DNA from: an uncultured Blautia sp.
GTDB taxonomy: Bacteria; Bacillota; Clostridia; Lachnospirales; Lachnospiraceae
Direction: 5' to 3'
DNA length: 64,000 bases
Assembly (NCBI GenBank): GCA_900540785.1
Contig: UQHF01000008.1
Span: forward strand, 1-64,000
Below are positions 7,865 to 15,944 of this stretch, in pieces. The position numbers were made by a program, and so were the translations under genes. The notes under the pieces are model-generated. The model saw nothing but the letters and a program-made list of their open reading frames with translations. It made no database searches and was not told where the DNA came from. How positions within the stretch are numbered: the first letter of the stretch is position 1; the number at the start of each line of letters is the position of its first letter.

Positions 7865-9358
7865 CTAATTTCTAAGGGTTGCCGCGTGCATAATGTTCTC
7901 CTGGGTTGCCTCGGAGATGTCGATTTCCCCTGTCTTCTTACCCTCGCACATTACCACGATACGGTCACTCATTCTTAAAATTTCTGTCATCTCAGAGGAA
8001 ATCATGATAATCGACTTTCCTGCTGCTACCAGTTCATTCATTAAGTGATAAATCTCACTCTTCGCTCCTACGTCGATTCCTCTTGTAGGCTCATCGAAGA
8101 TCAGTATGTCACAGTTCCTTACAAGCCATTTTGCAATAACGACTTTCTGCTGGTTTCCTCCTGACAGGTTTACCACTAACTGGTCTACATTCGGAGTCTT
8201 TGTCTTTAAGGATTCTACATACTGCTGGGCGATCTCCCGTTCCTTCTTCTTATTGATGAAGATTCCCTTCATAAATTCGCCCATTGTTGCCATTGTGGTA
8301 TTCTCTGCCACGCTCTTTCCTACTACGATCCCGTATCTCTTACGGTCCTCGGAAAGGTATCCGATTCCGCATTTTACTGCGTCCATCGGGTTTTTAATAT
8401 CCACTTTCTTTCCATTTATGTAGATGTCTCCGCTCTCCTTCGGGTCTGCTCCGAACAGGGCTCTTGCTGTCTCTGTTCTTCCCGCTCCCATAAGTCCGGA
8501 GAATCCCAGGATCTCTCCTTTATGAAGCTCAAAGCTTACGTCACGCACCATTCTTCCTGCATTTAAGTGTTCTACCTTTAACACTACCGGAGCGTCCGGC
8601 GCTACCGTACTCTCTGTCTTCGGATCTTCATAAATGACACGGCCTACCATCATGTTGATGATGTCGTCCTTTGTGGATTCTTTTGTGATCAGAGTTCCCA
8701 CATATCCTCCGTCTCTCATGACGGTTACTCTGTCTGTAATGACTTTGATCTCGTCCATTCGATGGGATATGTATACGATTCCAAGCTGCTTCTCACGGAG
8801 GTCCCGAATGATCTTGAAAAGCTCTTCGATCTCTGTCTCTGTAAGCGCTGCTGACGGTTCGTCAAAAATAATTACCTTTGCGTCATGGGAAATCGCTTTT
8901 GCAATTTCACACATCTGCTGTTTTCCTACGGTAAGATTTCCCATCTTCTCAGTCGGGTCGATGTCGATGTTTAACTGTGCAAACAGTTTCTTCGCTTCCT
9001 CATTCATCTTTTTGTCGTTGATGAGTTTTCCGCTCATCATCTCACGTCCGATGAAAATGTTCTGCGCCACTGTCAGATGGTTCATCATGTTAAGCTCCTG
9101 GTGCACGATCACGATACCTGCATCCTGGGCTTCTCTCGGGTTGGAAAATGTTACGTCCTTTCCCTCGTAGGTAATGGTTCCGGAATCCTTGCTGTAAATA
9201 CCTGTCAGTACCTTCATCAGTGTGGACTTACCTGCTCCGTTCTCTCCCATCAGGGCATGAACTTCACCTTTTCTGATTTCAAGGTCTACATGGTCAAGTG
9301 CGTGTACACCGGGGAACGACTTGTCTATGCCTTTCATGGTTAAGATAACTTCTCCCAC
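7865..9358 (-). CDS. Sugar ABC transporter ATP-binding protein (CUT2), copy 2
   Basis: A 497-residue ATPase with the same protein sequence as the gene at 5338 (Walker A GENGAGKS at 38-45, second-domain NLSGGNQQK). It is the first gene of the importer operon. It starts with GTG rather than ATG, preceded by GGAGGGAG at a short distance. Codon differences from copy 1 are confined to the first eight codons and two sites near the 3' end; the rest appears identical in DNA. Its promoter and the terminator of the upstream sensor genes lie in 9359-9531. Confidence 0.93.
   Translation of the reverse strand: MGEVILTMKGIDKSFPGVHALDHVDLEIRKGEVHALMGENGAGKSTLMKVLTGIYSKDSGTITYEGKDVTFSNPREAQDAGIVIVHQELNMMNHLTVAQNIFIGREMMSGKLINDKKMNEEAKKLFAQLNIDIDPTEKMGNLTVGKQQMCEIAKAISHDAKVIIFDEPSAALTETEIEELFKIIRDLREKQLGIVYISHRMDEIKVITDRVTVMRDGGYVGTLITKESTKDDIINMMVGRVIYEDPKTESTVAPDAPVVLKVEHLNAGRMVRDVSFELHKGEILGFSGLMGAGRTETARALFGADPKESGDIYINGKKVDIKNPMDAVKCGIGYLSEDRKRYGIVVGKSVAENTTMATMGEFMKGIFINKKKEREIAQQYVESLKTKTPNVDQLVVNLSGGNQQKVVIAKWLVRNCDILIFDEPTRGIDVGAKSEIYHLMNELVAAGKSIIMISSEMTEILRMSDRIVVMCEGKKTGEIDISEATQENIMHAATLRN
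7938..9337. repeat. 1.4-kb direct repeat, copy 2 (ATPase gene)
   Basis: Partner of 5411-6810. The two copies are separated by the unrelated-looking permease gene, so the duplication does not extend to neighbouring genes. Confidence 0.85.
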
Positions 9359-9435
9359 AATTCTCCCTCCATTCTTTCCCTTATTTGGTCACGGCTTTCA
9401 CTTCCGCAAGCGCGGTCTGCCTGCCAACTGTAAAT

Positions 9436-9464
9436 ATTATAGAACCTGTTTCTAAAAATTTTAA
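9436..9464 (-). promoter_or_regulatory. Likely promoter of the importer operon
   Basis: Minus strand TATAAT (9441-9436) preceded by a 17-bp spacer and a weak -35 TTAAAA (9464-9459). A good -10 with a poor -35 fits activation by the neighbouring AraC-type response regulator. Confidence 0.5.
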
Positions 9465-9479
9465 TGGAATATCTTATAA

Positions 9480-9523
9480 AAAAAGGTTAAAAATTTACGA
9501 TACCATAAATTTTTAACCTTTTT
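9480..9523 (-). terminator. Terminator after the sensor operon
   Basis: An 18-bp stem (9480-9497 with 9506-9523) with 8-base loop and T-run, 8 bases after the stop of the gene at 9532. Its symmetry would let it work in both directions. It separates sensor transcription from importer transcription. Confidence 0.85.
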
Positions 9524-9531
9524 CTTATATT

Positions 9532-10548
9532 TTACGAATCATTTTCTAAAGAGAGGCTCTGGGATTTAAAAGGAAACAGAAGTTTTTCTATCTCTCTGTC
9601 ATACATATTCTCCGGTGTGACAACCTGACAGCCGGAATCCATAGAAGGCTTTACCACTTCTCCTTCCAGAAGGCGAAGTGTTTCCTGTACTCCCATATAT
9701 CCCATCTTAAAAGCCTTCTGTACCACAAAGCACTGAAAAATACCCTGCTCCATAAGCTGAACCGCTTCCTGAGAGCTGTCAATTCCCACAACTTTTACTC
9801 TGTCCTGCACCCCCAGCTCTTTTACTGCCCTAGCAGCGCCCACAGAAGAATACTCATTCATTCCCGCGATCATCTGTAAATCGGGATATTTTCTTAAAAG
9901 ATCTTTTGTCAGTTCATAAGAACGCTCGTAAACAGAGTTACAGTACACGACCTCAACTACATTTTTTTCCAGTTCTCCAAGACCTTCCCGGAATCCTTCC
10001 TCTCTCTCCATTGCTGTTGATACCCCCTGCACATGGCTTACAATGGCAATTTTCCCATCCGGTTTCAAAAGACCCGCGGCATACTTTCCAAGCTTTTTTC
10101 CCGCGTCCAGGTTATCGGTAGAAACCATGAGATCCTGTTCTCCCGATTCCGTATATGAATCGATAAATGTGATAACCGTCCCCTGTTCTTTCGCTGTTTT
10201 CAGAGCCTTTTCATATGCCTTCGAAGAATAGCTGGACGGAGAAAATAAAATCGCATCCGGCATTTCTTTTACTGCCTGTTCCAAAAGTTTTTCCTGCTTT
10301 TTGACATCCTGCTCCCTCTCAGGAGCCATGATTTTAATTTTTGCCCCATACTCTTTCGCCGCCATCTGCGTTCCGGAAATAAGAGAGGTCCAGAAATCAT
10401 TTGTCCCGTCTTCTGTTTTCGGAATGTAAATCAGATTCCACTCTTTGTTTCTCTTCTTCTGCTGCTGGTAATATCCGGCAGAAACCCCGATGCAGATGAG
10501 AAGGGCGATCACGCCTGCCGTAATCCATTTTCCGTATTTTTTCATCAT
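9532..10548 (-). CDS. Membrane-anchored sugar-binding sensor protein (XylFII-like)
   Basis: A 338-residue periplasmic-binding-protein type 1 protein with one N-terminal membrane anchor (about residues 10-26) and no lipobox Cys. The body resembles ribose/xylose-binding proteins (DAILFSPSSYSSKA, GKIAIVSHVQG, IAGMNEYSSVGAARAV, VVGIDSS). It overlaps the histidine kinase gene by 4 bp (ATGA) and is separated from the importer operon by a terminator. In Clostridium beijerinckii a similar non-transport binding protein, XylFII, partners LytS to sense xylose. By analogy this one presents the sugar to the kinase at 10545; the ligand is inferred, not shown. Confidence 0.82.
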   Translation of the reverse strand: MMKKYGKWITAGVIALLICIGVSAGYYQQQKKRNKEWNLIYIPKTEDGTNDFWTSLISGTQMAAKEYGAKIKIMAPEREQDVKKQEKLLEQAVKEMPDAILFSPSSYSSKAYEKALKTAKEQGTVITFIDSYTESGEQDLMVSTDNLDAGKKLGKYAAGLLKPDGKIAIVSHVQGVSTAMEREEGFREGLGELEKNVVEVVYCNSVYERSYELTKDLLRKYPDLQMIAGMNEYSSVGAARAVKELGVQDRVKVVGIDSSQEAVQLMEQGIFQCFVVQKAFKMGYMGVQETLRLLEGEVVKPSMDSGCQVVTPENMYDREIEKLLFPFKSQSLSLENDS

Positions 10549-12329
10549 CTGCCTCCTGTATTCATGGGAATGGTGATCACAGCCCTTGTTCCCTCGTTTC
10601 GTCTGCTTTTATACACAATTCCGTATTCTTCTCCATAATAAAGCTTCAAACGCTTCTGCACATTGTACACACCCACTCCGTTGGAGTGATAATTTACCTT
10701 ATGCTTTTCAAAAATATGAGCAAGCGTTTCTTCGTCCATTCCCACTCCGTTATCTTCTACCTCAAGAACCGCCTTTTCTCCTTCCTGATACCCGCGCACT
10801 ACAAGTAAACCCTTGCTGTCCTTGTATTTCAGCCCGTGATAAATGGCGTTTTCGATAATAGGCTGCAGAACCAGCTTGATGATCTTTACCCCGGAAACAG
10901 CCGGAGAAATGTCAATCTGAAATTCCAGCTTATCCTTGTAGCGCATTTTTTGGATCGTAAGGTAGCTTCTTGCATATTCCGCTTCCTGGCCGACAGATAC
11001 GAGTTCATCTTCGTTACTGATGCTCTGTCTTAAAAGCCGTGCAAGCGAGGCAGTCATAAGCACAACCTCCTCGTTTTTCTTTCCCTCTGCCATCCATATG
11101 ATAGAATCCAGCGTATTATAAAGAAAATGGGGATTTATCTGAGACTGAAGGGCTTTCAGCTCACTTTTTCTTTTCTGCTCCTGCTCATGAATGTTCTGCT
11201 CCATAAGCTCCTCGATCCTGTGTGTCATCACATTAAAGGATTCCGTAAGGCTTCCTATTTCGTTTTCTGAAAAAACCTCAATGTCTGTTGCGGGAAATTC
11301 TCCTGTCTGCACCTTTTGCATAGAATCCCGGAGACGCTGAATGGGATATGTGATATTTCTTGCAAGCACCCTGGAAAGAATCAGCGCTAGAACAATAAGC
11401 CCTGCTGCACAGATCACATAAATCCGCTGCGCCTGACGGCTGCTCTTTAATAATTCTGCCACATTCATACAGCCAACAACGGTCCAGCCTGTTTTATCAG
11501 AACGGGAAATGGTATAGATTTTCTCGTGTTCGCCTTTTCCCACAGTAACCGTATCTGTCTCTGCCTTCATAACTGCATCTATATTTTCTGTCTGCAGCTC
11601 ATTATAGAGCTGCTGCTGCTGCGGGTGATACACAATATTTCCATCCTGATCCACAATAAAAACATACCCCTTATCCCCGATGCTGTTCTGGTCGCACAGC
11701 TCGCTGATCGCACTGTAATTCAAATCGATAAATACAGCGCCGTTGGAGGCACGGCTTCCCACAAGATTGGAAATCCCCCTGCTCATGGTGATTACCCAGG
11801 GGCGTTCCCCCTCGATCACATGCTGCACATGAGAAGAGGTAAGGATCGACTGCCCCGGATTTTCCACAGCTTTCCTGTACCACTCCTGGGTAGAAAGATC
11901 CAGATCCGGGTTTTGTGACGGATACCCTGTATTAAAAAGAAAGGTTCCTCCATCGCACACAAGCCCGATATTTCGAATGTCTGACCTTCCCTTTAAAATA
12001 ATACTGAACTGTTCCAGAAGACGTTTTTTATGTCCTCCGTCCGGATTATCCCGAAAAAGATAATACTGGGCGTCCTCGCTTCCTGAAATAACAGATACAA
12101 TATTATCCATGTAAGTAATATAGGAATCTATATTCTGGTTTATCTGCTTTGTAATTGTCTGTGTGTAAAGAAGCGAATTTTCAAAAATCGCAGAATCTGT
12201 ATACTGTACCGATACTGCTGTTACGATGAGCACAGCGGAAAGCACCAAAATGGCAACCGCTGTAAAAATCGTACTCTGTATGCTTTTAAAATGTCTGGAA
12301 AGACGAAGTCCTGTCCCGGATTTTTTCAT
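10545..12329 (-). CDS. Sensor histidine kinase, YesM/LytS type with dCache domain
   Basis: A 594-residue two-membrane-segment kinase. TM1 is at about 20-42, an extracytoplasmic dCache-like sensor follows (GDKGYVFIVDQDGNIVYHP is a typical Cache core), then TM2 near 300, a HAMP linker, the HisKA_7TM/His_kinase motif SQINPHFLYNTLDSIIWMA that holds the phospho-His, and a C-terminal ATPase domain (QPIIENAIYHG, VEDNGVGMD). It overlaps the response regulator gene upstream by 4 bp and the binding protein downstream by 4 bp, so the three are translationally coupled. Confidence 0.93.
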   Translation of the reverse strand: MKKSGTGLRLSRHFKSIQSTIFTAVAILVLSAVLIVTAVSVQYTDSAIFENSLLYTQTITKQINQNIDSYITYMDNIVSVISGSEDAQYYLFRDNPDGGHKKRLLEQFSIILKGRSDIRNIGLVCDGGTFLFNTGYPSQNPDLDLSTQEWYRKAVENPGQSILTSSHVQHVIEGERPWVITMSRGISNLVGSRASNGAVFIDLNYSAISELCDQNSIGDKGYVFIVDQDGNIVYHPQQQQLYNELQTENIDAVMKAETDTVTVGKGEHEKIYTISRSDKTGWTVVGCMNVAELLKSSRQAQRIYVICAAGLIVLALILSRVLARNITYPIQRLRDSMQKVQTGEFPATDIEVFSENEIGSLTESFNVMTHRIEELMEQNIHEQEQKRKSELKALQSQINPHFLYNTLDSIIWMAEGKKNEEVVLMTASLARLLRQSISNEDELVSVGQEAEYARSYLTIQKMRYKDKLEFQIDISPAVSGVKIIKLVLQPIIENAIYHGLKYKDSKGLLVVRGYQEGEKAVLEVEDNGVGMDEETLAHIFEKHKVNYHSNGVGVYNVQKRLKLYYGEEYGIVYKSRRNEGTRAVITIPMNTGGR

Positions 12330-13945
12330 TTTCGTTTCTCCCTGGCATATTCCGTAGGTGTTTTTCCTGTCATCTTTTTAAATGAAATCCCAAAATAATG
12401 AGGATCTGAAAACCCTACCTTTTCCGCGATCTCATAATTTTTCAAAGCCGTATTTTCCAGAAGCTCTCTCGCCTTTTCCATGCGAATCCGTGTCAGAACC
12501 TCCACAAACGTCTCTCCTGTTACCTCTTTAAAAATCGTGCTGAAATGACTGGTGCTGATATTAAGATAAGAGCAGATGCTGTTGAGACTTAAATCTGCGT
12601 CCATATAATTTCTTCTGATATATTCCAGGGCCATAGCTGCCTGTCTTTTTCCGCTGGAACTGTTTATGCGGCGCAGCTCCTGGTCTATATAATTTACATA
12701 GTCTCTTACAAGCATCATAGCCTGATGAAAGGTTTTCTGCTCTGTGACTTTCTGGAGCAGCTCTTCTCTCTGCCTCATAATGTTTTCCGTATCGGAGGTA
12801 ATGCTTTCACACACATTTCCCGCTGCTCGTATGATCTGCTGCAGGTAAATGCAGGCACGGCTTTTCTCCACAAGAGCTCCTTTGATTTTTTCCTCCATTT
12901 TATCAAGGGAAGCATTCATATCTTCTTTTTTCCCGGAACGTACTGCCTCTGCAAATTCCCGGAGTTCCTCCTGAATAAAAAGCTCTCTTCCTGTTTTTTC
13001 TTCCTCCATATCCATAAGAAGATTTCCGCCCAGAAGATAGCGGCACTGGATTCCCTTCTGTGCAAGGGAATACGACATACAAAGCTCTCTTGGATTTCTG
13101 ACCCAGCTTCCGATCCCAATGGAGGTTTCTATTCCGATCACTTCTTTTACCTTATCCTGGATCTCCTTACATATCTCTCTGATTTTGCGGGCAAATTCCG
13201 CTGTTCTGTTTCCTGTAAAAAGAATGCATACACGGCTGTTTCCTTCCTGATAAACAATTCCGGCATTTTCCCTTGTGACAATCTCATCGCTTACATTAAA
13301 CAGCACAAATGCCATAAGTGCACTCTCCTGCCGTTTTTCCATGTCTATGTATTCCAGATCCGCATATAAATCCATATCAAATACAGCGACTCTGTAGCTT
13401 GGGGAATCAAGAACGATTCCCATATCTGCAAGCTCTTTCAGGCTCTGATCCACATCTCTCGTCAGGTTTACAAGGGATTCCACAGCCTTGGAGCGGATTA
13501 CAATGGCATTTTTTCTGTAATCCTGGGAAGTTTTTGTAAGATTTTCAATCTTTGCCTTTTCTCTTCTCTTTGCATCCACCTGTTCCTTCATGCTCTCAAT
13601 CACCTTGCGAAGCTCCATTGCAGTGACAGGTTTTAACATATATTCGCTTACATTATACTGAATTGCCTTTTTTGCATATTCAAATTCACCGAAACCACTG
13701 AAGATCACAATGACAATATCCGGATAATTATCATGAAGAAAGTGGCTCAGTTCCATTCCGTCCATATACGGCATACATATATCCGTAAGTACAATATCTA
13801 CCTCGTGCTCCTTTACAAAAGCAGCCGCCTGCTGCCCGTTTTCACAGTCTCCTACCAGCTCGCAGTCCATTCCCTTCCAGTCAATGTTTTCCTTGATTGC
13901 GTCACGTACCAGGATTTCATCATCTACCAGTAATATGCGATACAT
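12326..13945 (-). CDS. Response regulator, YesN type with AraC DNA-binding domain
   Basis: A 539-residue regulator. The N-terminal receiver domain has the acidic pair DD at 8-9, the phosphoacceptor Asp55 (VLTDICMPYMDG) and Lys in MLKPVT. A long YesN-type middle region follows, and two AraC helix-turn-helix motifs close the protein (DLSLNSICSYLNISTSHFS; NYEIAEKVGFSDPHYFGISF). It is the first gene of the sensor operon (12326-13945, 10545, 9532) and probably activates the importer operon. The start follows AAAAGGGAG. It is divergent from fucU, with 248 bp between the two start codons holding both promoters. Confidence 0.93.
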   Translation of the reverse strand: MYRILLVDDEILVRDAIKENIDWKGMDCELVGDCENGQQAAAFVKEHEVDIVLTDICMPYMDGMELSHFLHDNYPDIVIVIFSGFGEFEYAKKAIQYNVSEYMLKPVTAMELRKVIESMKEQVDAKRREKAKIENLTKTSQDYRKNAIVIRSKAVESLVNLTRDVDQSLKELADMGIVLDSPSYRVAVFDMDLYADLEYIDMEKRQESALMAFVLFNVSDEIVTRENAGIVYQEGNSRVCILFTGNRTAEFARKIREICKEIQDKVKEVIGIETSIGIGSWVRNPRELCMSYSLAQKGIQCRYLLGGNLLMDMEEEKTGRELFIQEELREFAEAVRSGKKEDMNASLDKMEEKIKGALVEKSRACIYLQQIIRAAGNVCESITSDTENIMRQREELLQKVTEQKTFHQAMMLVRDYVNYIDQELRRINSSSGKRQAAMALEYIRRNYMDADLSLNSICSYLNISTSHFSTIFKEVTGETFVEVLTRIRMEKARELLENTALKNYEIAEKVGFSDPHYFGISFKKMTGKTPTEYAREKRK

Positions 13946-14106
13946 CTCCCTTTTCCTACCCCCGTCTGTTCTTTTCTTATGTTTTATCCTATCATATTTT
14001 ACTTTTTTTTACAATCATCGACAGTATTCTTACTCCCTCTCTTTCCTTCTCTTATTTTCCCTTTTCCAAAGAGTAAATTTTTCATGTTTTATCGGAAAAT
14101 ATTACC

Positions 14107-14136
14107 TTGTATTTCCTGCTATTATTTTGGTATAAT
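14107..14136 (+). promoter_or_regulatory. Promoter of fucU
   Basis: TTGTAT (14107-14112), 18-bp spacer, TATAAT (14131-14136), about 58 bp before the start codon. Confidence 0.6.
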
Positions 14137-14193
14137 TTATATAAATTCAGGTCTGTACGCAGATCTTATTACTACACGAAAGGGGCTATTATC

Positions 14194-14637
14194 ATGTTAA
14201 AAGGTATTCCTGAAATTTTATCACCTGAATTATTAAAGGTTTTATGCGAAATGGGACACAGTGACCGTCTTGTTATTGCAGACGGAAACTTCCCTGTAGA
14301 GTCTATGGGAAAGAATGCGATCACAATCCGCTGCGACGGACATGGAGTTCCGGAGCTTCTTGATGCGATCTTAAAGGTTTTCCCTCTGGACACATATGTA
14401 GAACACCCTGTACATCTTATGGAAGTTATGCCGGGAGATACTGTAGAGACTCCAATCTGGGATACATATAAAGAAATCATCGCAAAGCATGATGAGCGCG
14501 GCGCTGCTGCAGTAGGCAATATTGAGCGTTTTGCATTTTATGATGAAGCAAAAACCTCTTACTGCATTATCTCCACAGGCGAGAAAGCACTTTACGCAAA
14601 CATTATGTTACAGAAAGGCGTTGTAATCAACGACTGA
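14194..14637 (+). CDS. fucU: L-fucose mutarotase
   Basis: A 147-residue RbsD/FucU-family protein. It matches FucU rather than RbsD: it opens LKGIPEILSPELLKVLCEMG, has His22 and Asp30 in the GHSDRLVIAD motif, and keeps NIERFAFYDEA and the tail YANIMLQKGVV. FucU interconverts alpha and beta anomers of L-fucose so that the isomerase receives its preferred form. The start is the ATG after AAAGGGG, 29 codons inside the longest frame. It is the only plus-strand gene of the region, transcribed away from the sensor operon, and points to fucose as substrate of the locus. Fucose isomerase lies 3.7 kb further on. Confidence 0.93.
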   Translation: MLKGIPEILSPELLKVLCEMGHSDRLVIADGNFPVESMGKNAITIRCDGHGVPELLDAILKVFPLDTYVEHPVHLMEVMPGDTVETPIWDTYKEIIAKHDERGAAAVGNIERFAFYDEAKTSYCIISTGEKALYANIMLQKGVVIND

Positions 14638-14679
14638 TAAAAGGCATTTCCTATTTTCATTTTACACATATTCATTTAT

Positions 14680-14706
14680 AAAAAGGCTGCACTGCAGTCT
14701 TTTTAT
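14680..14706 (+). terminator. Possible first terminator of fucU
   Basis: AAAAAGGCT and AGTCTTTTT (about 14679-14705) form an A/T-rich stem containing one G-T pair, ending in a T-run, 40 bases after the fucU stop. Confidence 0.5.
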
Positions 14707-14740
14707 ATTTGGAAAAAACACTGCTTTGTACCTGAAGAAC

Positions 14741-14830
14741 AAAGAATCTCGCTTGCGAGATTCTCCGCCTGCGGCGGGTCGCTTTAGCGACATAATTCTT
14801 TTCCGCCGCAGTGCGCTCCTACGCGGAGCG
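14741..14830. repeat. Cluster of adjacent palindromes (REP-like or structured RNA)
   Basis: Consecutive perfect inverted repeats: 14743-14752/14755-14764 (10 bp), CCGCC/GGCGG at 14765-14777, GTCGCT/AGCGAC at 14778-14791, CGCTCC/GGAGCG at 14814-14830. In addition TGCGGCGG (14770-14777) can pair with CCGCCGCA (14803-14810), giving an alternative branched fold. Non-coding and more G/C-rich than its surroundings. Confidence 0.65.
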
Positions 14831-14836
14831 TTTTTT
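14814..14836 (+). terminator. Intrinsic terminator of fucU
   Basis: CGCTCC-TACGC-GGAGCG followed at once by six T (14831-14836), a textbook plus-strand terminator. The T-run begins a further imperfect inverted repeat, 14831-14843 with 14867-14879. Confidence 0.75.
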
Positions 14837-14873
14837 ATGTTATGGAACATTACGGAGTAATTTCCTATAACAT

Positions 14874-14903
14874 AAAAAACTCCCGAACGTTTTCACGCCC
14901 GGG
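14874..14903 (-). terminator. Terminator of the SH3 protein gene
   Basis: Minus strand CCCGGGCG-TGAAAA-CGTTCGGG (8-bp stem with two G-T pairs) followed by AG and six T. It begins 17 bases after the stop codon of the gene at 14920. Confidence 0.8.
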
Positions 14904-14919
14904 AATTTCGATTTCCTTT

Positions 14920-15828
14920 TTATTTTAATTTCAGAAAATACAGAAACACAAGTGCAAGAAGAATCACTGCTGCCACGATCCATAAAATGGGATTCATAAA
15001 TAATGCGGAAACAGAATCTACGCTTTGGGAAGATGCGGTTTCTGCTTCTTCCTGCTCAGGCTCCTTTGTCGGAACCGGTGTCACTGCCTCCTGCGGTGTT
15101 TTTGTCGGAGCTGGTGTTGCCGTTGCCTGCGGTATTTTTGTCGGAGCCGGTGTTGCTGCCTCCTGCGGCGTTTTTGTCAGAGCTGGTGTTGCTGCCGGTG
15201 CTTTTTTATCTACGGCTCTCTCTGAACCTTTTCCTGTTCCCTGACGCTCTCCTGCCTCAGAAAGATTGATCCACCCTTCTTTTTCTCTTCCTGTGACTTT
15301 TCCCCACGTTTCTCCATCTTCTGTCTCTGCCTTCATGGAAATATGCACCGTCTCTCCGTTTAAAATTTCCGAAGAAGATATTTCCGGAAATTTTTCTCCC
15401 GGTCCTGTATACATTTTCACGCTTCCTGCCTTCGCACCGATCACAATATCTTCGTCTGTCTCCTCCGCTCCAAGAACGCCAAGCTCCGATTTTACGGCTT
15501 CTGAAAGAGTAACCGGTTTCAGATCTTTAAAAAGCACAAAGCCCTTCATTCCGTGATACTCTGTAAGCCCCCACTCTTTTCCTGCGGCGTCCTTTTTTTC
15601 CCCTTTAATGTGAAGCGCTGTTCCATTTGGGATCAACTGGCTGTTCAGTTTTCCGCCCGAGGTATCTGCACTTGCATAAATATTGATTCCTCCATCTTTG
15701 GATTCCACGATCATATAATAATCTGTCACGTAATCTACTGTCTGTCCTTTGTCTCCGTCAGCCCACACTGAAACACAGAAAGCGAAACTGAAAAGAAGCG
15801 CCAGAAAAACGCCCAATGTTTTTTTCAT
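14920..15828 (-). CDS. Exported SH3-domain protein with C-terminal membrane anchor
   Basis: A 302-residue protein with signal peptide (MKKTLGVFLALLFSFAFCVS to VWA), two bacterial SH3-like modules (about 35-105 with GLTEYHGMKGFVLFKDL and 125-190 with GSVKMYTGPGEKFPEI and EGWINLSE), a Pro/Thr-rich stalk of four 12-residue repeats (TPAPTK.PQ type, about 208-255) and one C-terminal membrane helix (about 278-298) ending in Lys. Bacterial SH3 modules usually bind peptidoglycan peptides. This is a plausible wall-facing membrane protein; no catalytic domain is present. It is monocistronic and not obviously related to the fucose genes around it. Confidence 0.82.
   Translation of the reverse strand: MKKTLGVFLALLFSFAFCVSVWADGDKGQTVDYVTDYYMIVESKDGGINIYASADTSGGKLNSQLIPNGTALHIKGEKKDAAGKEWGLTEYHGMKGFVLFKDLKPVTLSEAVKSELGVLGAEETDEDIVIGAKAGSVKMYTGPGEKFPEISSSEILNGETVHISMKAETEDGETWGKVTGREKEGWINLSEAGERQGTGKGSERAVDKKAPAATPALTKTPQEAATPAPTKIPQATATPAPTKTPQEAVTPVPTKEPEQEEAETASSQSVDSVSALFMNPILWIVAAVILLALVFLYFLKLK
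15065..15208 (-). repeat. 36-bp coding tandem repeat, four units
   Basis: Units begin at 15065, 15101, 15137 and 15173 with exact 36-bp spacing; the last is degenerate. They encode the Pro/Thr stalk of the SH3 protein. Confidence 0.85.
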
Positions 15829-15944
15829 ATTCTTCCCCTTTAAATATGTATTTTCTCTTATTCTTCTATTGTAACATTTTCCTGTGACGTTTCAATTCTT
15901 TTTTTGCGACAAATCAGGAGAATACTCGACAATTTATTTCCTTT

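Noticed and set aside
5579..9343. Plus-strand open frames inside the ABC transporter genes
   Set aside because: They are antisense shadows of the ATPase and permease genes, lack ribosome binding sites and repeat because the genes repeat.
14194..14637. D-ribose pyranase (RbsD)
   Set aside because: Same family, but the ERFAFYDEA-type C-terminal segment and the nearby fucI fit FucU better.
14741..14830. Cloverleaf-like fold as a tRNA
   Set aside because: No T-loop GTTC motif, no acceptor stem or CCA position, and arm lengths do not fit a tRNA.
14662..14850. Open minus-strand frame over the palindrome cluster
   Set aside because: No ribosome binding site, and the sequence is explained by palindromes and terminators; composition is unlike the surrounding proteins.
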